A stretch of DNA of 64,000 bases from the NCBI GenBank assembly GCA_001692895.1, contig KV748178.1, positions 3,892,536 to 3,956,535 on the forward strand, in the 5' to 3' direction. The translations under genes were made by a program, and so were the position numbers. The DNA comes from Cenococcum geophilum 1.58. Lineage: Eukaryota > Ascomycota > Dothideomycetes > Gloniales > Gloniaceae. The notes beneath the pieces were generated by a model. The model saw only the letters and a program-made list of their open reading frames with translations, ran no database searches and was not told where the DNA came from. This document shows positions 48,401-60,193 of this stretch, in pieces (position 1 is the first letter of the stretch; each line of letters begins with the position of its first letter).

Positions 48401-51400
48401 CTAGGCTAGTAAGAGAAGGAGGGAGTAAACTACCGTATAGTTATTCCTGTCTCTATTTAAGTTAATAATAAATAGGTAACGCGAGACTGCCTTATAGATA
48501 ATAGCGCGAGTATAGGGTTTATTTCTTAATTACTAGTAAAAAAATTAGATTTGGACCTTAGCGGCTTATAGGTGCGTACTATTTAAAGTATTAAAGGCCA
48601 TTAGATTCCATGCTATAGGGAATAAACGTTTCCCGTTACTAGCTAGGACCGCAATAGTCTATAGAATATGTAGAAGATACGCTTCTACGCTGTAGAAATT
48701 AAGGGGTATAACCTTATTTTAGGATACCTATAGCTTCGCTAAGTTAACCCAGATATTAATTGGCCTTTAGCCTTATATTAACACCAAAAGTCTTAATCGC
48801 GTATTATAGTTAAGGATTAAGAGACTTTCCTAAGCTATATATAAGAAGAAGGGTAGGTATATACTATATATACTACTCTTAACCCTAAGAATAAAGACAT
48901 AGGGTATTTATTTTTAGATGTCCAGCTATATATAGTTAAGGAACTAAAGATTCCGCAGAAATATATAGACCTAGAAGAGGTTTCTAATAAAGAGGCTACA
49001 CAAACCTTACCTAACCCTATATTAGTTAAGCATAAGATAAACATAGGCGATAAGTAATCTCCTTTTAGACCACTATATAACTTATTAGAAAACAAGCTAG
49101 CCGTATTACGTTAGTATATAGTAGACAATCTTTAAAAAGGATAGATTTAGCCCTTTATAAGCCCGGCAGGGGCACCAATTATATTTATACTAAAGAAGGA
49201 CAGGACCCTTTACCTTTATATTAACTATTAGGCGCTTAACAGGATTACTGTAAGGAATTGCTACCTACTACCTTTAATAGGGGAGCTTATTAATAGGCTG
49301 TTGGGCGTAAAGATATTTACAAAACTAGATCTAAAAGATGCATACTATTAAATCCGGATTAAAGCCGGCAATAAGTAGAAAACGGCGTTCCGAATACAGT
49401 ACGACCACTTTAAGTACTTAGTAATGCTATTTGGGCTTACTAATACACCGGCGACATTTCAGGCCTATATTAATAAGGTATTATTAAGCCTATTAGATAC
49501 GATATATATAATTTACCTTAATAACATTATAGTCTACTTTAATAACTACGAAGCATATACGTACTATATATAAATAGTACTAGAAAGACTATAGGAATAC
49601 GAGCTCTATATAAACCTAAAAAAATGCTCTTTCTATATTACTAGTATTAATTTTTTAGGCTTTATTATTAGTGTCAACGGAGTATTAATAGAGAAAAGCT
49701 GGGTAGACGCTATTAGGGAATAGCTATACCCTATAACGTTTAGAGAAGTATAGGTTTTCTTAGGCACGGCGAACTTCTACTAAAGGTTTATTGTTTACTA
49801 TTTATAAGTAATACTTCTAATTACTAATCTATTAAAAGGATTTAAGAATAGCAAGAAGTTAGGACCCTTTATATTTAGGGAAGCTATTAAGTAGGTAATA
49901 AACCAGTTAAAGGATTTGTTTATATCGGCGCCTATCCTAATACACTTCTGCTAGAAGCTATGTATATACCTTAAAACGAATATATCCGGCTTTACCCTAG
50001 GGGTAATTATATCTTAATTAAAAGACGGAGAATAGTATCCTATAGCGTTTTAGTTAAGGAAATTAACCCCTATAGAGTAGCGTTATATAATGCATAACTA
50101 GGAGCTACTTATAATAATTACAGCAATAAAGCACTGGCGATATTATTGTATAGGAAGCAATTATCCTATTAAAGTCCTTACAGACTATAATAACCTAGAA
50201 TACTTTATAACTATAAAGGTATTAAGCGGTTAATAAGCGAGATAGGTAGAGGCACTATTATAGTATAACTTTAAAATTATATACCGCCTAAGAAAGATAA
50301 ATCCTGCTAATAGGTTATTAAGACGTCTGGATTATAAGATAGGGAGAATCTAGAATAGTATAGGGGAAATAATCCCTATATTGCAAAATTTGCTTAAAAA
50401 GAAAGAAGACTCTTTCCCTAAAACTATAGAATTTCGCGGTAGGGTAAAGGTCCTAGCGATATAGCTATAAAGCGATATAATTGTGAAGCTATAGGATATA
50501 GTTATAGACTAGGTTATAGACTAAGCAGATGTTATAAAGTTAGCGTACCTTAGAATTAGCGAGAATTCTACGGGATATGCTAGAGGTATTACGGCACCTT
50601 TAACTTAACGGTGTATTAGCTATAAGTTTTCGGATCTAAGGGGGATAGGCAAGATACCTATCCGTAGCGTGGCATACTATATAACGGTAGGAGAATCTAC
50701 TAGCACTAATGGTTTAAAACGTCTCGTGTTATACCTTAAGTTTATAATAGTGGCAGGTAAAATAGAAGTAAGTAATCTGCATAAAACCTTTCTAGATCTT
50801 CTTCTTTAAGCTTAATAAAGGGACGCCTTCGCCTCTAGGGAGAGGTGGAAAGATATAGTAGAGACTAACTTAGCCGAAGTTACTAAGAAGCTATAGTAGT
50901 AAGACTAAAAGGGTCTATTGCGCTTTAAGGGTGCTATATATATCCCAAAGGACTAAGCGATTTAAAATAAAAATTTAAAGGTCTTCCACAATAACCCTTT
51001 TAGGGGTTACTATGGTGCTAATAGAACCCTTAAGGCCGTTTAAAGGAAATACTTTTAGGATGGAATATCTAAAGAGGTTAAGGACTATATATTAAGGTGT
51101 AATACGTGCCAAAAGATATAGATATCTAGGTATCGCCTATATAGTAAGTTATTAGTGCTTCCTATTCCGTAGGGACCTATATTAGAATTAATAATAGATT
51201 TTATTATAGGCTTACCCCCTACTAAAATAAGAACTAAAGAGGTTGCTAACGCTATTTTAGTAATTGTTAACAGGTATATAAAGTTTTTAGGATACTTTAC
51301 TATTATAATAACGATTACGGTAGCAGAACTGGCAGACCTATTTTTAGAACAGTAGCTCTTATTTAGTATACTAAGAGGAATCGTGTCTAATAGAGGTACC

Positions 51401-52250
51401 GTATTTAACAGTGCATTTTAGTCTTTATTTTATCTCTTATTAAAAATACGGTAAAGAATAAGCACTGCCTTTTACTTATAAATAGATGGGCTAACAGAGC
51501 GTCTAAATACGTTATTAGAACACTACCTCTGCTACTATATTAATTATTAATAGGATAATTAGATATTATAGTTAGCTCTAGTATAGCATATATATAATAT
51601 AAGCATCTATAGTAGTATAAAAATGACCCCTTATAAAGCATTATTTAGGGTAAAAGTAAATAACCCCTAGAACGTTAAGAATATTATTCCTAAAAGAAAG
51701 GCACTAGTGGCGTCTAAAAGAATTAAGCAAATAAGAATTCGCAGAGAGGAACTTAAAAAGCACTTATTAGACGCCCAGGCTATATAAAAAAGGTACTATA
51801 ACGAAAAATATATACTAAAAGAATTCGAAATAGGAGATAAAGTCTTACTATCTATAAAAAATATCTAAATAAAACGTATTAAGAAGAAGCTAGATTACTA
51901 GTAGCTTAGACCCTTTAAAATAGTTAGGAAAACTAAAGGAAACTAAGCCTATAAATTAGAATTACCAAAATCTTATCTAATATATCCTACATTTTATATT
52001 TCCTTGCTAGAGCTATATTAGAGAAGAGATAGTACGAAGCCGCCCCTACCTAGTAAAATTAATAGGGAACTAGAATGGAATGTAGAAGACATTCTAGACT
52101 AAAGATAGCGCTAAAAAAAGCGCAAATTTTTAGTTTATTAGAAAGGATACTCTTAAATGCATAATAGTTAAGAACCTAAGGAGTACCTTTAGCTGGGATA
52201 CGATACCGTAATTAAAACCTTCCTAAGAACTAAAGGTAAAGATTTAGAAA
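48401..52250 (+). pseudogene. chromovirus C pol relic with chromodomain
   Basis: Plus strand. Protease CLIDNSASIGFIS (from LIDSGAS) at 48488-48528. RT: TKLDLKDAYYxIRI at about 49320-49360, MLFGLTNTPATFQAYI at about 49430-49470, and IYLNNIIVYF (YxDD box, both Asp as Asn) at 49510-49540. RNase H relic TNISGFTLGVII at about 49978-50012 and HWRYYCIGSNYPIKVLTDYNN at 50130-50200. Integrase about 50980-51800: zinc remnant CNTCQKI-like at 51100, LIIDFIIGLP at 51190-51215, TERLNTLLEHYL at 51497-51530. Chromodomain ELEWNVEDILD...FLVYxKGYS...EPKEYL at 52068-52195. RIP-type stops throughout. Confidence 0.9.
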
Positions 52251-54220
52251 CGGTTCCGGATATGCTATAGGTAATATAATAGGGAAGACCCTATAAATTA
52301 AAATTATAGGATTAAGTATAGGTATTAAGAACGGAAATATTTTGCTATTATAATAGGGATTCTAGAATTCTATAAGAGGAAGCCTATAGGGATCTATAGG
52401 AGAACTACTAGGGATACTATTTAAAGAAGACGCTGTTTAAGAAGGAGTAGTAGTACTATAAGAAGTGGCCTTAGGGATTTAGAAAGATCCCCTAGGGATA
52501 AAAGGAGAGTATCTGGCCTAGCACCGGAGATACGCAGTAAAGTTAATGGTATAAAGAGGAGTAAAAAAACAGCCTATAAAGAATTAGAAATTTTAAGAAA
52601 TTATAAGGTACCTATAGGAACACTACCCGTTTATTATATATAGGGATTATAGTAGTGCACTACGTTTATATAGATTGTTACTAAAGCTTAGAATAAAGGC
52701 ATCCCTAAAGTATAAAGTTAATTCCTAATAATAGAGCATCCTAGAGGCACCTAAGAAGCACTATATAAAGCTATTCTATAAAAAGAAGGAAAGAGCTAGG
52801 TAATAACTTAAATACTAATAGTAGTAATAGGAGCCTCCTCTTCCATCTTAACGTTATTATTAACGGTATTATTAGCTCCTCTATCCCTAGAATTATCAGT
52901 ACTTCTACTAACATTCTTCTTAGAATAACGGGTACTAGAAGAACCAGCATAGGTAGGAAACTAGCAAGGAGAACGTTTATCTTAACCTTTATCGCTATTT
53001 TTAGTATCCCTAGGTTCCAAATTAGCGTCCAAGTAGGGATTAGAGAGACGTTAGCTAAAGAAGTTAGTATAGTTCCTAAGTAAGTTACTAAAGAAACTTA
53101 CCTAGCTAGAGTAGCCCGCGTAAGAGTACAAATATTATTATTAATAAGGACGAGCTGTTCGCATATACACTCCTAGATACTATATATCCGAGATTATTAC
53201 GTCTCTATAGTAGTAGAAACCCTTATTAAATTAAAAAGTCTATAAGTAAGGGAAAACACCTTCTGTCCCTACCTATTACTATTAAAATATTAGCGGAAAT
53301 CTTAAATGGCGTGTTAGAGCCTATAAGTCTTATATATATAAATAGCGGGGATCTAGTATAATTAGCGAAATCTAAAATAAGACGGAATGGGAAATACTAG
53401 GACGTAGGTCTTTCTCCTACTACAGTAATAGGAGTACTTAGATTCGTTTTTGCTAGAGTAAGGTATCTTATAGATATAAAAAGGATCCTATATAAGAGTA
53501 TAAACGCAGCAACGACAGTATTTTAGGGAAACTGCTATAAGAGTAACAGACGCTGTCTAGGGCGTCACTAGAAGAGAAATGACGCTGCCGCCGGTTTAGG
53601 GATGCGTAGAAGGACCATAAGCCATTATAAGAGAATACTCTAAGAAGTTAGCATTATTATAAGAGATAAGGTAGGAATCCTATTACTTATAAACGTGTTA
53701 TAAAAAGAGAATAAAGTAGCTATAAAAGAATAGCTGGAGATACGGAAGCTAAAAGCGGAGATATAGAGGAAATAGTCTACTAAAAGACGAGACGAATAGT
53801 GTTGTTAATAAAAAGACGCGTAAAAGGCGACAGCTTATAAACTAGAAGAAAATTAAAATAAAGACGTTATTATTAGAACCCATTTTAGGTAAATAGGGAT
53901 AGTGGTTTATAGACGCGTTATATAGGACAACCTCTAAATTAACTTATAACAAACTCTTATAATAAGAAAGGTAAATCCCATCTAATTTTTATTATTATTA
54001 TTTTAGTTCTATTATAAAGGCATTATAAGGAACTATAGTAGGAGAAAAGTAAAGGAACTAAGGATAAAGTAAGGTTCTACGCTAGTAAAGAACTAGCTAT
54101 AAGCCGCATTATAAAGTACCTTTTTACTAAGAATTTTCCCTAGTAGTTTTAGCCGGAACTCTATAAAAGCTTAGTAAAGGCGAAGTCTTAAAGGACCAAG
54201 ACCCTTAAGGGGGAGGTAAT
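52251..54220. other. unexplained ~2 kb between pol and 3' LTR of chromovirus C
   Basis: Much longer than a normal 3' UTR. The minus strand from about 54000 to 52808 can be read as a single frame whose only stops are TAA/TAG. Its end is hydrophilic and Gag- or linker-like (DANLEPRDTKNSDKG; SSSTRYSKKNVSRSTD; DRGANNTVNNNVKMEEEAP; stop at 52808). It may be an antisense accessory ORF, but stop density (~30 in 400 codons) is close to chance, so the coding claim is tentative. Confidence 0.4.
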
Positions 54221-54539
54221 TGTAATAAAATTCCCTAGAAGGTACATATTAGATAAGATAGAAGGAGGTCTTATCTATGTTCTATCTACGTCCTAGAAGA
54301 CACAGTTAAATAAATAAGGGGTAAAGGGTTTTACTAGCGTCTTAGAAGGATTATATAGGGAGCTGGTTCTCCTCTAAAGAAGGACTAGCGATTAGTCTCT
54401 AAATAGAAGTGGTTAGAAGCATTTGTCCTTTAATATATAAAACTTATTCTACCTTTTACTTACCTTTAACTTACCTTCTACTTACCGGTAACACTGTTAA
54501 TTAGATAATTATACGTTCCGGTTAGGCTAGCCTCTTATA
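54221..54539 (+). repeat. 3' LTR of chromovirus C
   Basis: 319 bp, preceded by the purine-rich AAGGGGGAGGTAAT polypurine-tract candidate; TSD CTTAC follows. Confidence 0.93.
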
Positions 54540-55168
54540 CTTACTATAAGCGTTAGCTTATTCTTTAATCCCTTAAAATATTCTTTACTCTACTTTAGTA
54601 TAAATTATATTTTAGTAGCGGCGCTTGCTTTTTACCTATACTTTAACTATAAAACTAAAGTGTTTTACTTACGGCACTTATCTAGTAGTTATTAATAAAG
54701 TTTAAGTTCTATCTTATATTTCTATTTATTATACTTATTTAGCCCCGTAACTACGCCTCCCTTATAGCCGCCAAAACGCGAATACAACGCTTTCTCTACA
54801 GAGAGGTCAATGAAATTCGGCAATATCATACGGGTGGAAACCTCACGATATCTAGTGAAGATCACGACACTGCGGGATCGCGACGTTCTTGCAGCCAAGC
54901 ATATGGCTTCGCTACAATTACTATGTACAGCTGGCGGCAATTAAGCGAGATTGGATGCGTGTAGCGAATTTGAAATCTCGCAGCGCTCGCTAAAGGTGGG
55001 GGGTGAAGCTGGTCGTGAACATCACTGTAGCTGCCTTAGCTAAAATGGTGTTTATAGAATACCCTCCTAAGTTACTAGTTAATTTTATATATAAAGTATA
55101 AAAAAGGGACGCTCTTATACGCTTTATATATAATTAGTTAACTTAAAAGCGAGTTCCTATTAGTAATA
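54540..55168. other. flank of chromovirus C with a less-mutated patch
   Basis: 54540-54765 is RIP-altered. 54766-55060 retains CpA/TpG and normal composition; a plus-strand reading from about 54766 to 54942 is open (phrases SMKFGNIIRVETSRYLVKI and DRDVLAAKHMASLQLL) and the minus strand is open over the same bases (54722-54940). I recognise neither product. 55061-55168 is again AT-rich. It may be a fragment of a single-copy gene stranded among repeats. Confidence 0.35.
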
Positions 55169-57375
55169 AAGACTATAGGAGGTTATATTATGGGACTTTA
55201 TTATTAAGTTACTAAAGTTAAAAGACCCTATTACCGGATAAGATTATAACGCGATTTTAGTAATAGTAGATAAGCTTATAAAGTAGGGATACTTTATAGC
55301 ATATATAGAAGAAATCTTAGTGGAAGATGTCGCTAGAATCTATATTAAAGAAGTATTTATAAAATACGGAGTACTAAGCAAAATTATATTAGATAGGGAT
55401 CTAAGATTTATAGTAGTATTTTAGGAGGTATTCTTAGCAGAGCAAGGAGTTAAAGCAGTAACTTTTACTATATATTATCCGCAGACAGACGGTTAAATAG
55501 AAAGATTAAATTAGACGCTAAAATAGTATCTAAAATAGTATATTAATCACGCATAAAATAATTAGGTATCGCTATTACTAGTTATACAGTTTATATATAA
55601 TATAACACTATAGGAAGGAATAGGCATATTACTATTTAAGGCAAATTATAGATATAAGCTAAGAATATCGTTGTTACTATAATAAGCAAAAAAAATAAGT
55701 AGTATAGCTAAAGAAAGAATAAAGACACTAATAAATCTTTATATAGACCTTATAGAATTAATAAAGAAAGTATAAGAAAGGATAAAAAAAAGTACTATAA
55801 TACTAAGAGATTTAAGGGATTAGATCTTAAGGAGGGAGATAAAGTATAGCTACTATATAAAAATTTCAAGAGTCGACGACTAAGTAAGAAGTTAAACTAC
55901 GTTAGACTAGGACCTTTTAAAATTATATAAAGAATTTTACTAGTTATATTTAAGTTAAACCTACTAGCCAAGATAAGGATCTACCCTATATAGTATATCG
56001 CAATGCTAGAACTAGCGTATAGAAATATTAAGCTACTAGTTTATAAAGCAGACACATATAGAGGATAAAAGGAAGACAAATAGTAAGTTTTAAAAATCGT
56101 TAGTTATAAGGATATTAACAATAAAATATAGTATAAGGTTAAGTAGATAGGCTATAATAAGACTACCTAGGAGCTACTAAAGAATTTAAAAAACGCTATA
56201 AGAAAGGTATAGAAGTATTAAAAGAAATTAGGTTAGGTAATATTAATAAAAAAGAATCGCTAAAAAATAAGTTACCTAAGGGGGACCTAAGAAGAGCAGT
56301 TGCTAAACTACTTAGATTTATTTCCTTCTTAGCTAAAGGAGAATCCGTTCTTTTATCGCCAAGTTCCTATAAACCTTATTTTGTAAGTTTTTACTCCTTA
56401 AAATAAACCTTTTTATAAACCTTTTTAAGATAAAGTAATTAAGCGGACGTAGTAATACAGGCCTTAAGAGCCTTTTGCTCTATATTATAAGAATATTCTA
56501 ACTTAATAAGGGCTTAAGATAGTTTACCATCTAGCCGTATAGCAGTAGATTAAATATAAAACCTTAAGATAGATTAGTTAAGAAACTAGACGACTATTAA
56601 GAGTAATAGGTTATGTATATTTAGTATTAGAGATAAAGCGAACGTTATAGGATAAACAAATATTTACTTTAGTGTACTTTAAATAAGAGGACGGTTATTA
56701 CGAGGATAGGTTTACTAACGCAATATAAACTAACCCCTTTTTTAAACAGCGAGAATATAGAGATGGTATAATCTTACTAAGAGATAATATTACAGTAATA
56801 GTATAAGTATAATATTGCGCTTGCGAAAAAGAAAGAGCTTTAGGTATAATAAGCAATAATATTAACCAAATTAATTAGACGGATATTATACCTCTAGTAA
56901 ATAACTTAAAGATATTAAGCGTCTTTAAGGACAAAGATAAAAAGGAGGGAGATGGTGTTATAGACGCCTTAAGTACAATATTATAACTACTTAGAGAAGA
57001 GTTAGAAGAAGCTAGTTAGTTAATTTAGGTACGGTCTAAGATAGAGCCGGTAGAGCTATATAATAAGAAATAGTAACTAAGGTTATATAACATTGTACGC
57101 AGTATACGTAGTATATAAAGGGAACGTATATATAATATATATAACACGTACCTTACGTATAAAGGGGATTTCTTAGGAGTACGGTTATATATTTAAAGGA
57201 CCACAATCCCTACCTAAATAGTTCTCTCCTTTATAGTGAATCTTAGAATATAATTAGAGTTAATCTGTTAGGTAACCACTCCACTAGTTATTATTACGTT
57301 ATTAAATTCTTATTTACCTATATACCTAGCCCATTAATAAGTTTACCGTAGTTCCTGCTACAAGGCTTTATTACA
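55169..57375 (+). mobile_element. 5'-truncated second copy of Gypsy B
   Basis: From 55169 (in the integrase zinc region) to 57375 this matches 33250-35436 with transitions. Integrase landmarks repeat: LIVDKLIKxGYFIAYIEEIL-type at about 55265, IILDRDLRFIV at 55385-55415, LNxTLKxYL at about 55505. It ends with an LTR. No left LTR, so it is a deletion remnant. Confidence 0.92.
56955..57375 (+). repeat. 3' LTR of the truncated Gypsy B copy
   Basis: 421 bp, TGTTATAGACGC...GGCTTTATTACA, with an intact CA end; directly abuts the Crypton relic. Confidence 0.92.
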
Positions 57376-59560
57376 CCTTTATTAGATATAAAAGCTATAA
57401 AAATAAATAGCTACCTATTTTTACAGGAGGATAGTATTAGGGAGTATTTAAAAACGTTATAGTAGAGGGATATATAGCGTAAAAAAGAGCAGTTTGCTAA
57501 TAAGGGTAGAGATACCCTCCTAAATAGCTATACTAAGGATAAGTTTTAGAGCGTTTACTATAAGCTTTAGGCTAGGGGTGCCGCCTTATCCCTAGAGTAC
57601 TACTTTTATACGCTTATTAATATCCTACTAGGCTACTATATACTTACCTATAGTAGCAATAGACGCTTTACTAAGATCTTAAATCTATTTACCTTTAAGT
57701 TTAAGGGTAAAGGCCCTATACGCTATATACCCCTAATATTTACTACGCGTATAGGTAAGTAGAACTAGTATAGCCGCCTTATAGAATAGGAAGCTATTCA
57801 TTTATACACTTAGCGGGCTAGCTTTTTATCTTCTATACTACTAGGATTTTAGTACTAAGCTATTTCCGGACTTTAGTAGGTATTTAGTATAATATAATAT
57901 ACACCTAATTAAAAGTAGTATAAGGAACTATAAGGCGGCCCTTTTATATAACTTATAGCATGATTAGGTTATAAAGGCCTTTTAATATATTAGCGTCTTT
58001 TTAGAGAAGAAGATATATATTAGGCAAAGCGCTAGCGCTAAAACGGTAGAGCTAAAGGGGGTTAGTAAGGACTAGATTTAACGCGCTAGGAGGTAAAACT
58101 AAGAGTAGATAGTAGGCTATTACTTAAACTCTCTCCTATAAAAGTTTATAAGGTTAATAATAAAATACCCCTTATAGATAGGCTGCTTTAAAATCCGCTA
58201 TATATGTTACGGAAGTAGGCATAAGCTGGAATACAATGTACTAAACGGGGTAGTAATTAAAGAAGGCTACGTACGCGTAACTATACGTGGTTAATACAAA
58301 GACATTTAGATGTAAAAATAGAATAGGTTAGGTACGGGTATAAATAGGGGTTGTAGGGGAACGTGCGTAGGTGTCTTGGGACGAACGTAAGTACGGGTTA
58401 AGAACTTCAAAGCGCGCAGAGACGTGAGAACGCGTGAGTCCCGTGACAATATAGGTATTACGCCGCCTAATATACTGCTATTAATAATATAGCCCAAACT
58501 GGATAAATAGAAGGGCCGTTTTAGCCTATAGCTATATTAGATTAATAACCTTACTACTATAGGGGTTATAAACCTTCTCTTTTACCTCCGTAAGGTTATT
58601 TTATAAAACTTAATAGCCCTTCATAAGATATTTCTAAGCTATTTAGTATAGAGCTACCCTATTTTTTAGTATAAGGCGTATAAGGCCTTTATATAGAAGC
58701 TAGAGCCCTACCTATAGAAAGAAAAGGGAGCCTAAATTAGCTGTTTATTCTTTACTAAGCTATACTACTTCTTACTAACTAACTAAAGGCTTTATATGCT
58801 AAAAATAAGTAGATAGCTAGTAAGGTTAAGGGCTTATTAAACTATTTAGATAAGCCCTAGCAGGCCTAGTCTTCGCAGCTTTTAATTATTAATATTTAGC
58901 GGTCTTATATTTTAACTAAAAGCCCCTTTAGCTATAGCTATGGTAATAGTAGCGGCGGTAGCTATATAGCCTTAGGGCTGGTCTACTAACCCCCCGCGTC
59001 CGCCTATAGAAGCAGCCCCTTTAGCTCTATTTATTACGGGATTTAGTAGATATATATCTACCTAAGTAAGCGCTATAGGCTCTTCTTTCTATATAGCTTC
59101 GCTACTACCGCCGCTATAGCTAGAGCCGTAGTTCTAGCTAAAGCTAATGTCTAAGTCTCTACCTATATACTATATAAGCCGCGTGGTAAACTTTATATAG
59201 GCCCTTTAGCATAAGTAAACTAAGGGGCTAGAAGGTAACCCCTTTATAATAGCGCTAGATTCTAAATAGAGTAGTAAATAGTAGGCCGGTTAGTAGAAGG
59301 AGGTCTAATAATACTCCCTACGGCTTAAGGTTATTAAGGAGATTAAGTAGGTTATATAGGCCTAAAAGATTAGCGAAGAAGCGGCTATATAGTATGTTAA
59401 TCTATAGTAGAAGCAGATAGAGTACTTACTAGATTAGCTTTATAAATGGCTTTAAGCGGGTAAAAAAGCTTTTAAATAGTTATATATATTATTTATATCT
59501 AACTTCTAATAAGATACTAAGGGGTCCTATTATAGCCTTCGTCTATAGCCCTCTAAGGGC
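57376..59560 (+). pseudogene. Crypton-type tyrosine recombinase relic
   Basis: Plus strand. N-terminal part reads LLNSYTKDKF...GAALSLEYYFYTLINILLGYY, then RFTKILNLFTFKFKGKGP and IPLIFTTRIGK at 57660-57755: the Ndc10_II-like block (LFTFEFxGEGPTR.MPLIFTTRAGK) of fungal Crypton proteins. SAKTVELKGVSKDxI and IVGYYLNSLL at 58035-58140 follow, then KIRY, the solo LTR, TPPNILLLII and LDKxKGRF at 58462-58525, and NLTTIGVINLLFYLRKVIL. The C-terminal GCR1_C-like domain is YYISRVVNFI...TKGLEGNPFIIALDS...YSLRLKVIKEI...ISEEAAI at 59160-59420. In the family the recombinase catalyses integration and excision; here stops abolish it. Unlike the SDR, it is heavily RIP-altered. Confidence 0.85.
58205..58448. 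repeat. solo LTR in the Crypton gene
   Basis: 244 bp with TGTTACGG...CCGTGACA ends and TSD ATATA at 58200-58204 and 58449-58453. Removing it and one TSD restores the frame between KIRY and TPPN. Much less RIP-altered than the gene it interrupts (intact GCGCGCAGAGACGTGAGAAC). A separate family from the other LTRs here. Confidence 0.88.
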
Positions 59561-59948
59561 TTATTTTAGTGCGATATAAATTTAATAGGGTACTTTAGGG
59601 TACTTATATAATAGCGGCGCGCAACTTAAAACGCGAATATCTTTATTAACCCGCGGCCGATTCTTATAATTCTAGTATAAGTAGAAAGCGCTTAGTAGGC
59701 TCTACGTATAGCGCTTAACGGGTATTAAGAGTACGGCGTTGCTGGTAATTAAAAATCGACTGTGGATATAGGGTAATATCCACAGTCGCTAAGTGTACGG
59801 GCCTCCTCGCCTACGTAATTGTGACTTAGCTGCTGAATCAGCCATACAAACGTAACTGTGGATATACTATTGTTATATTTAGCATATTTCTATATAATAT
59901 TAAAGGTTTCAATCTTTATTAATTAATTTAATTTAATTAGAACTTCTA
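59561..59948. other. transition zone with a hairpin
   Basis: No gene seen. RIP-altered to about 59750, then mixed. Contains the perfect inverted repeat described separately and AT-rich sequence up to the MITE. Confidence 0.5.
59757..59788. repeat. 13-bp perfect inverted repeat, 6-base loop
   Basis: CGACTGTGGATAT, loop AGGGTA, ATATCCACAGTCG. A third half-site, AACTGTGGATATA, lies at 59854-59866. Could be a terminal element of a small transposon or a protein-binding palindrome. Confidence 0.7.
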
Positions 59949-60191
59949 CGGAGGACGACGCAAAAATGGATTTCTCTTTCCTTTTTGGGACTAGTAGATA
60001 CCCCCCATAAGGTCGCCTAAGTTATAGGGGCTCTATCGCCTAAGCAACGAGATTTTAGGCGGTCTATATCCCGAAGACCCCTAAAGAGCCCCCTAAAGGC
60101 CTAAAACCTTAGCAACCTTACAGGCACCTTATGGGGGGAAAACCGCTAGTCCCAAAAGGGAAGAGGAAATTCAATTTTGCGTCGTCCTCCG
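59949..60191. mobile_element. MITE with ~70-bp terminal inverted repeats
   Basis: 243 bp. Ends CGGAGGACGACGCAAAA and TTTTGCGTCGTCCTCCG are perfect inverted repeats of 17 bp; pairing continues imperfectly to about 70 bp (GGGACTAG, CCCCCCATAAGG blocks). Flanked by TA at 59947-59948 and 60192-60193. No coding capacity: a Tc1/mariner-type non-autonomous element by its TA target. Confidence 0.9.
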
Positions 60192-60193
60192 TA

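Larger units (their letters stand above)
40023..54539 (+). mobile_element. chromovirus C (outer), carrying a nested chromovirus
   Basis: Ty3/Gypsy element with two 319-bp LTRs (40023-40341 and 54221-54539) and a perfect TSD, CTTAC, at 40018-40022 and 54540-54544. The nested element at 41009-47831 interrupts its gag. Without that insert it is about 7.7 kb. All coding parts carry RIP-type stops. Confidence 0.95.

Noticed and set aside
58306..58497. Minus-strand open frame in the Crypton region
   Set aside because: Falls mostly inside the solo LTR, which is non-coding; open only because it escaped RIP.
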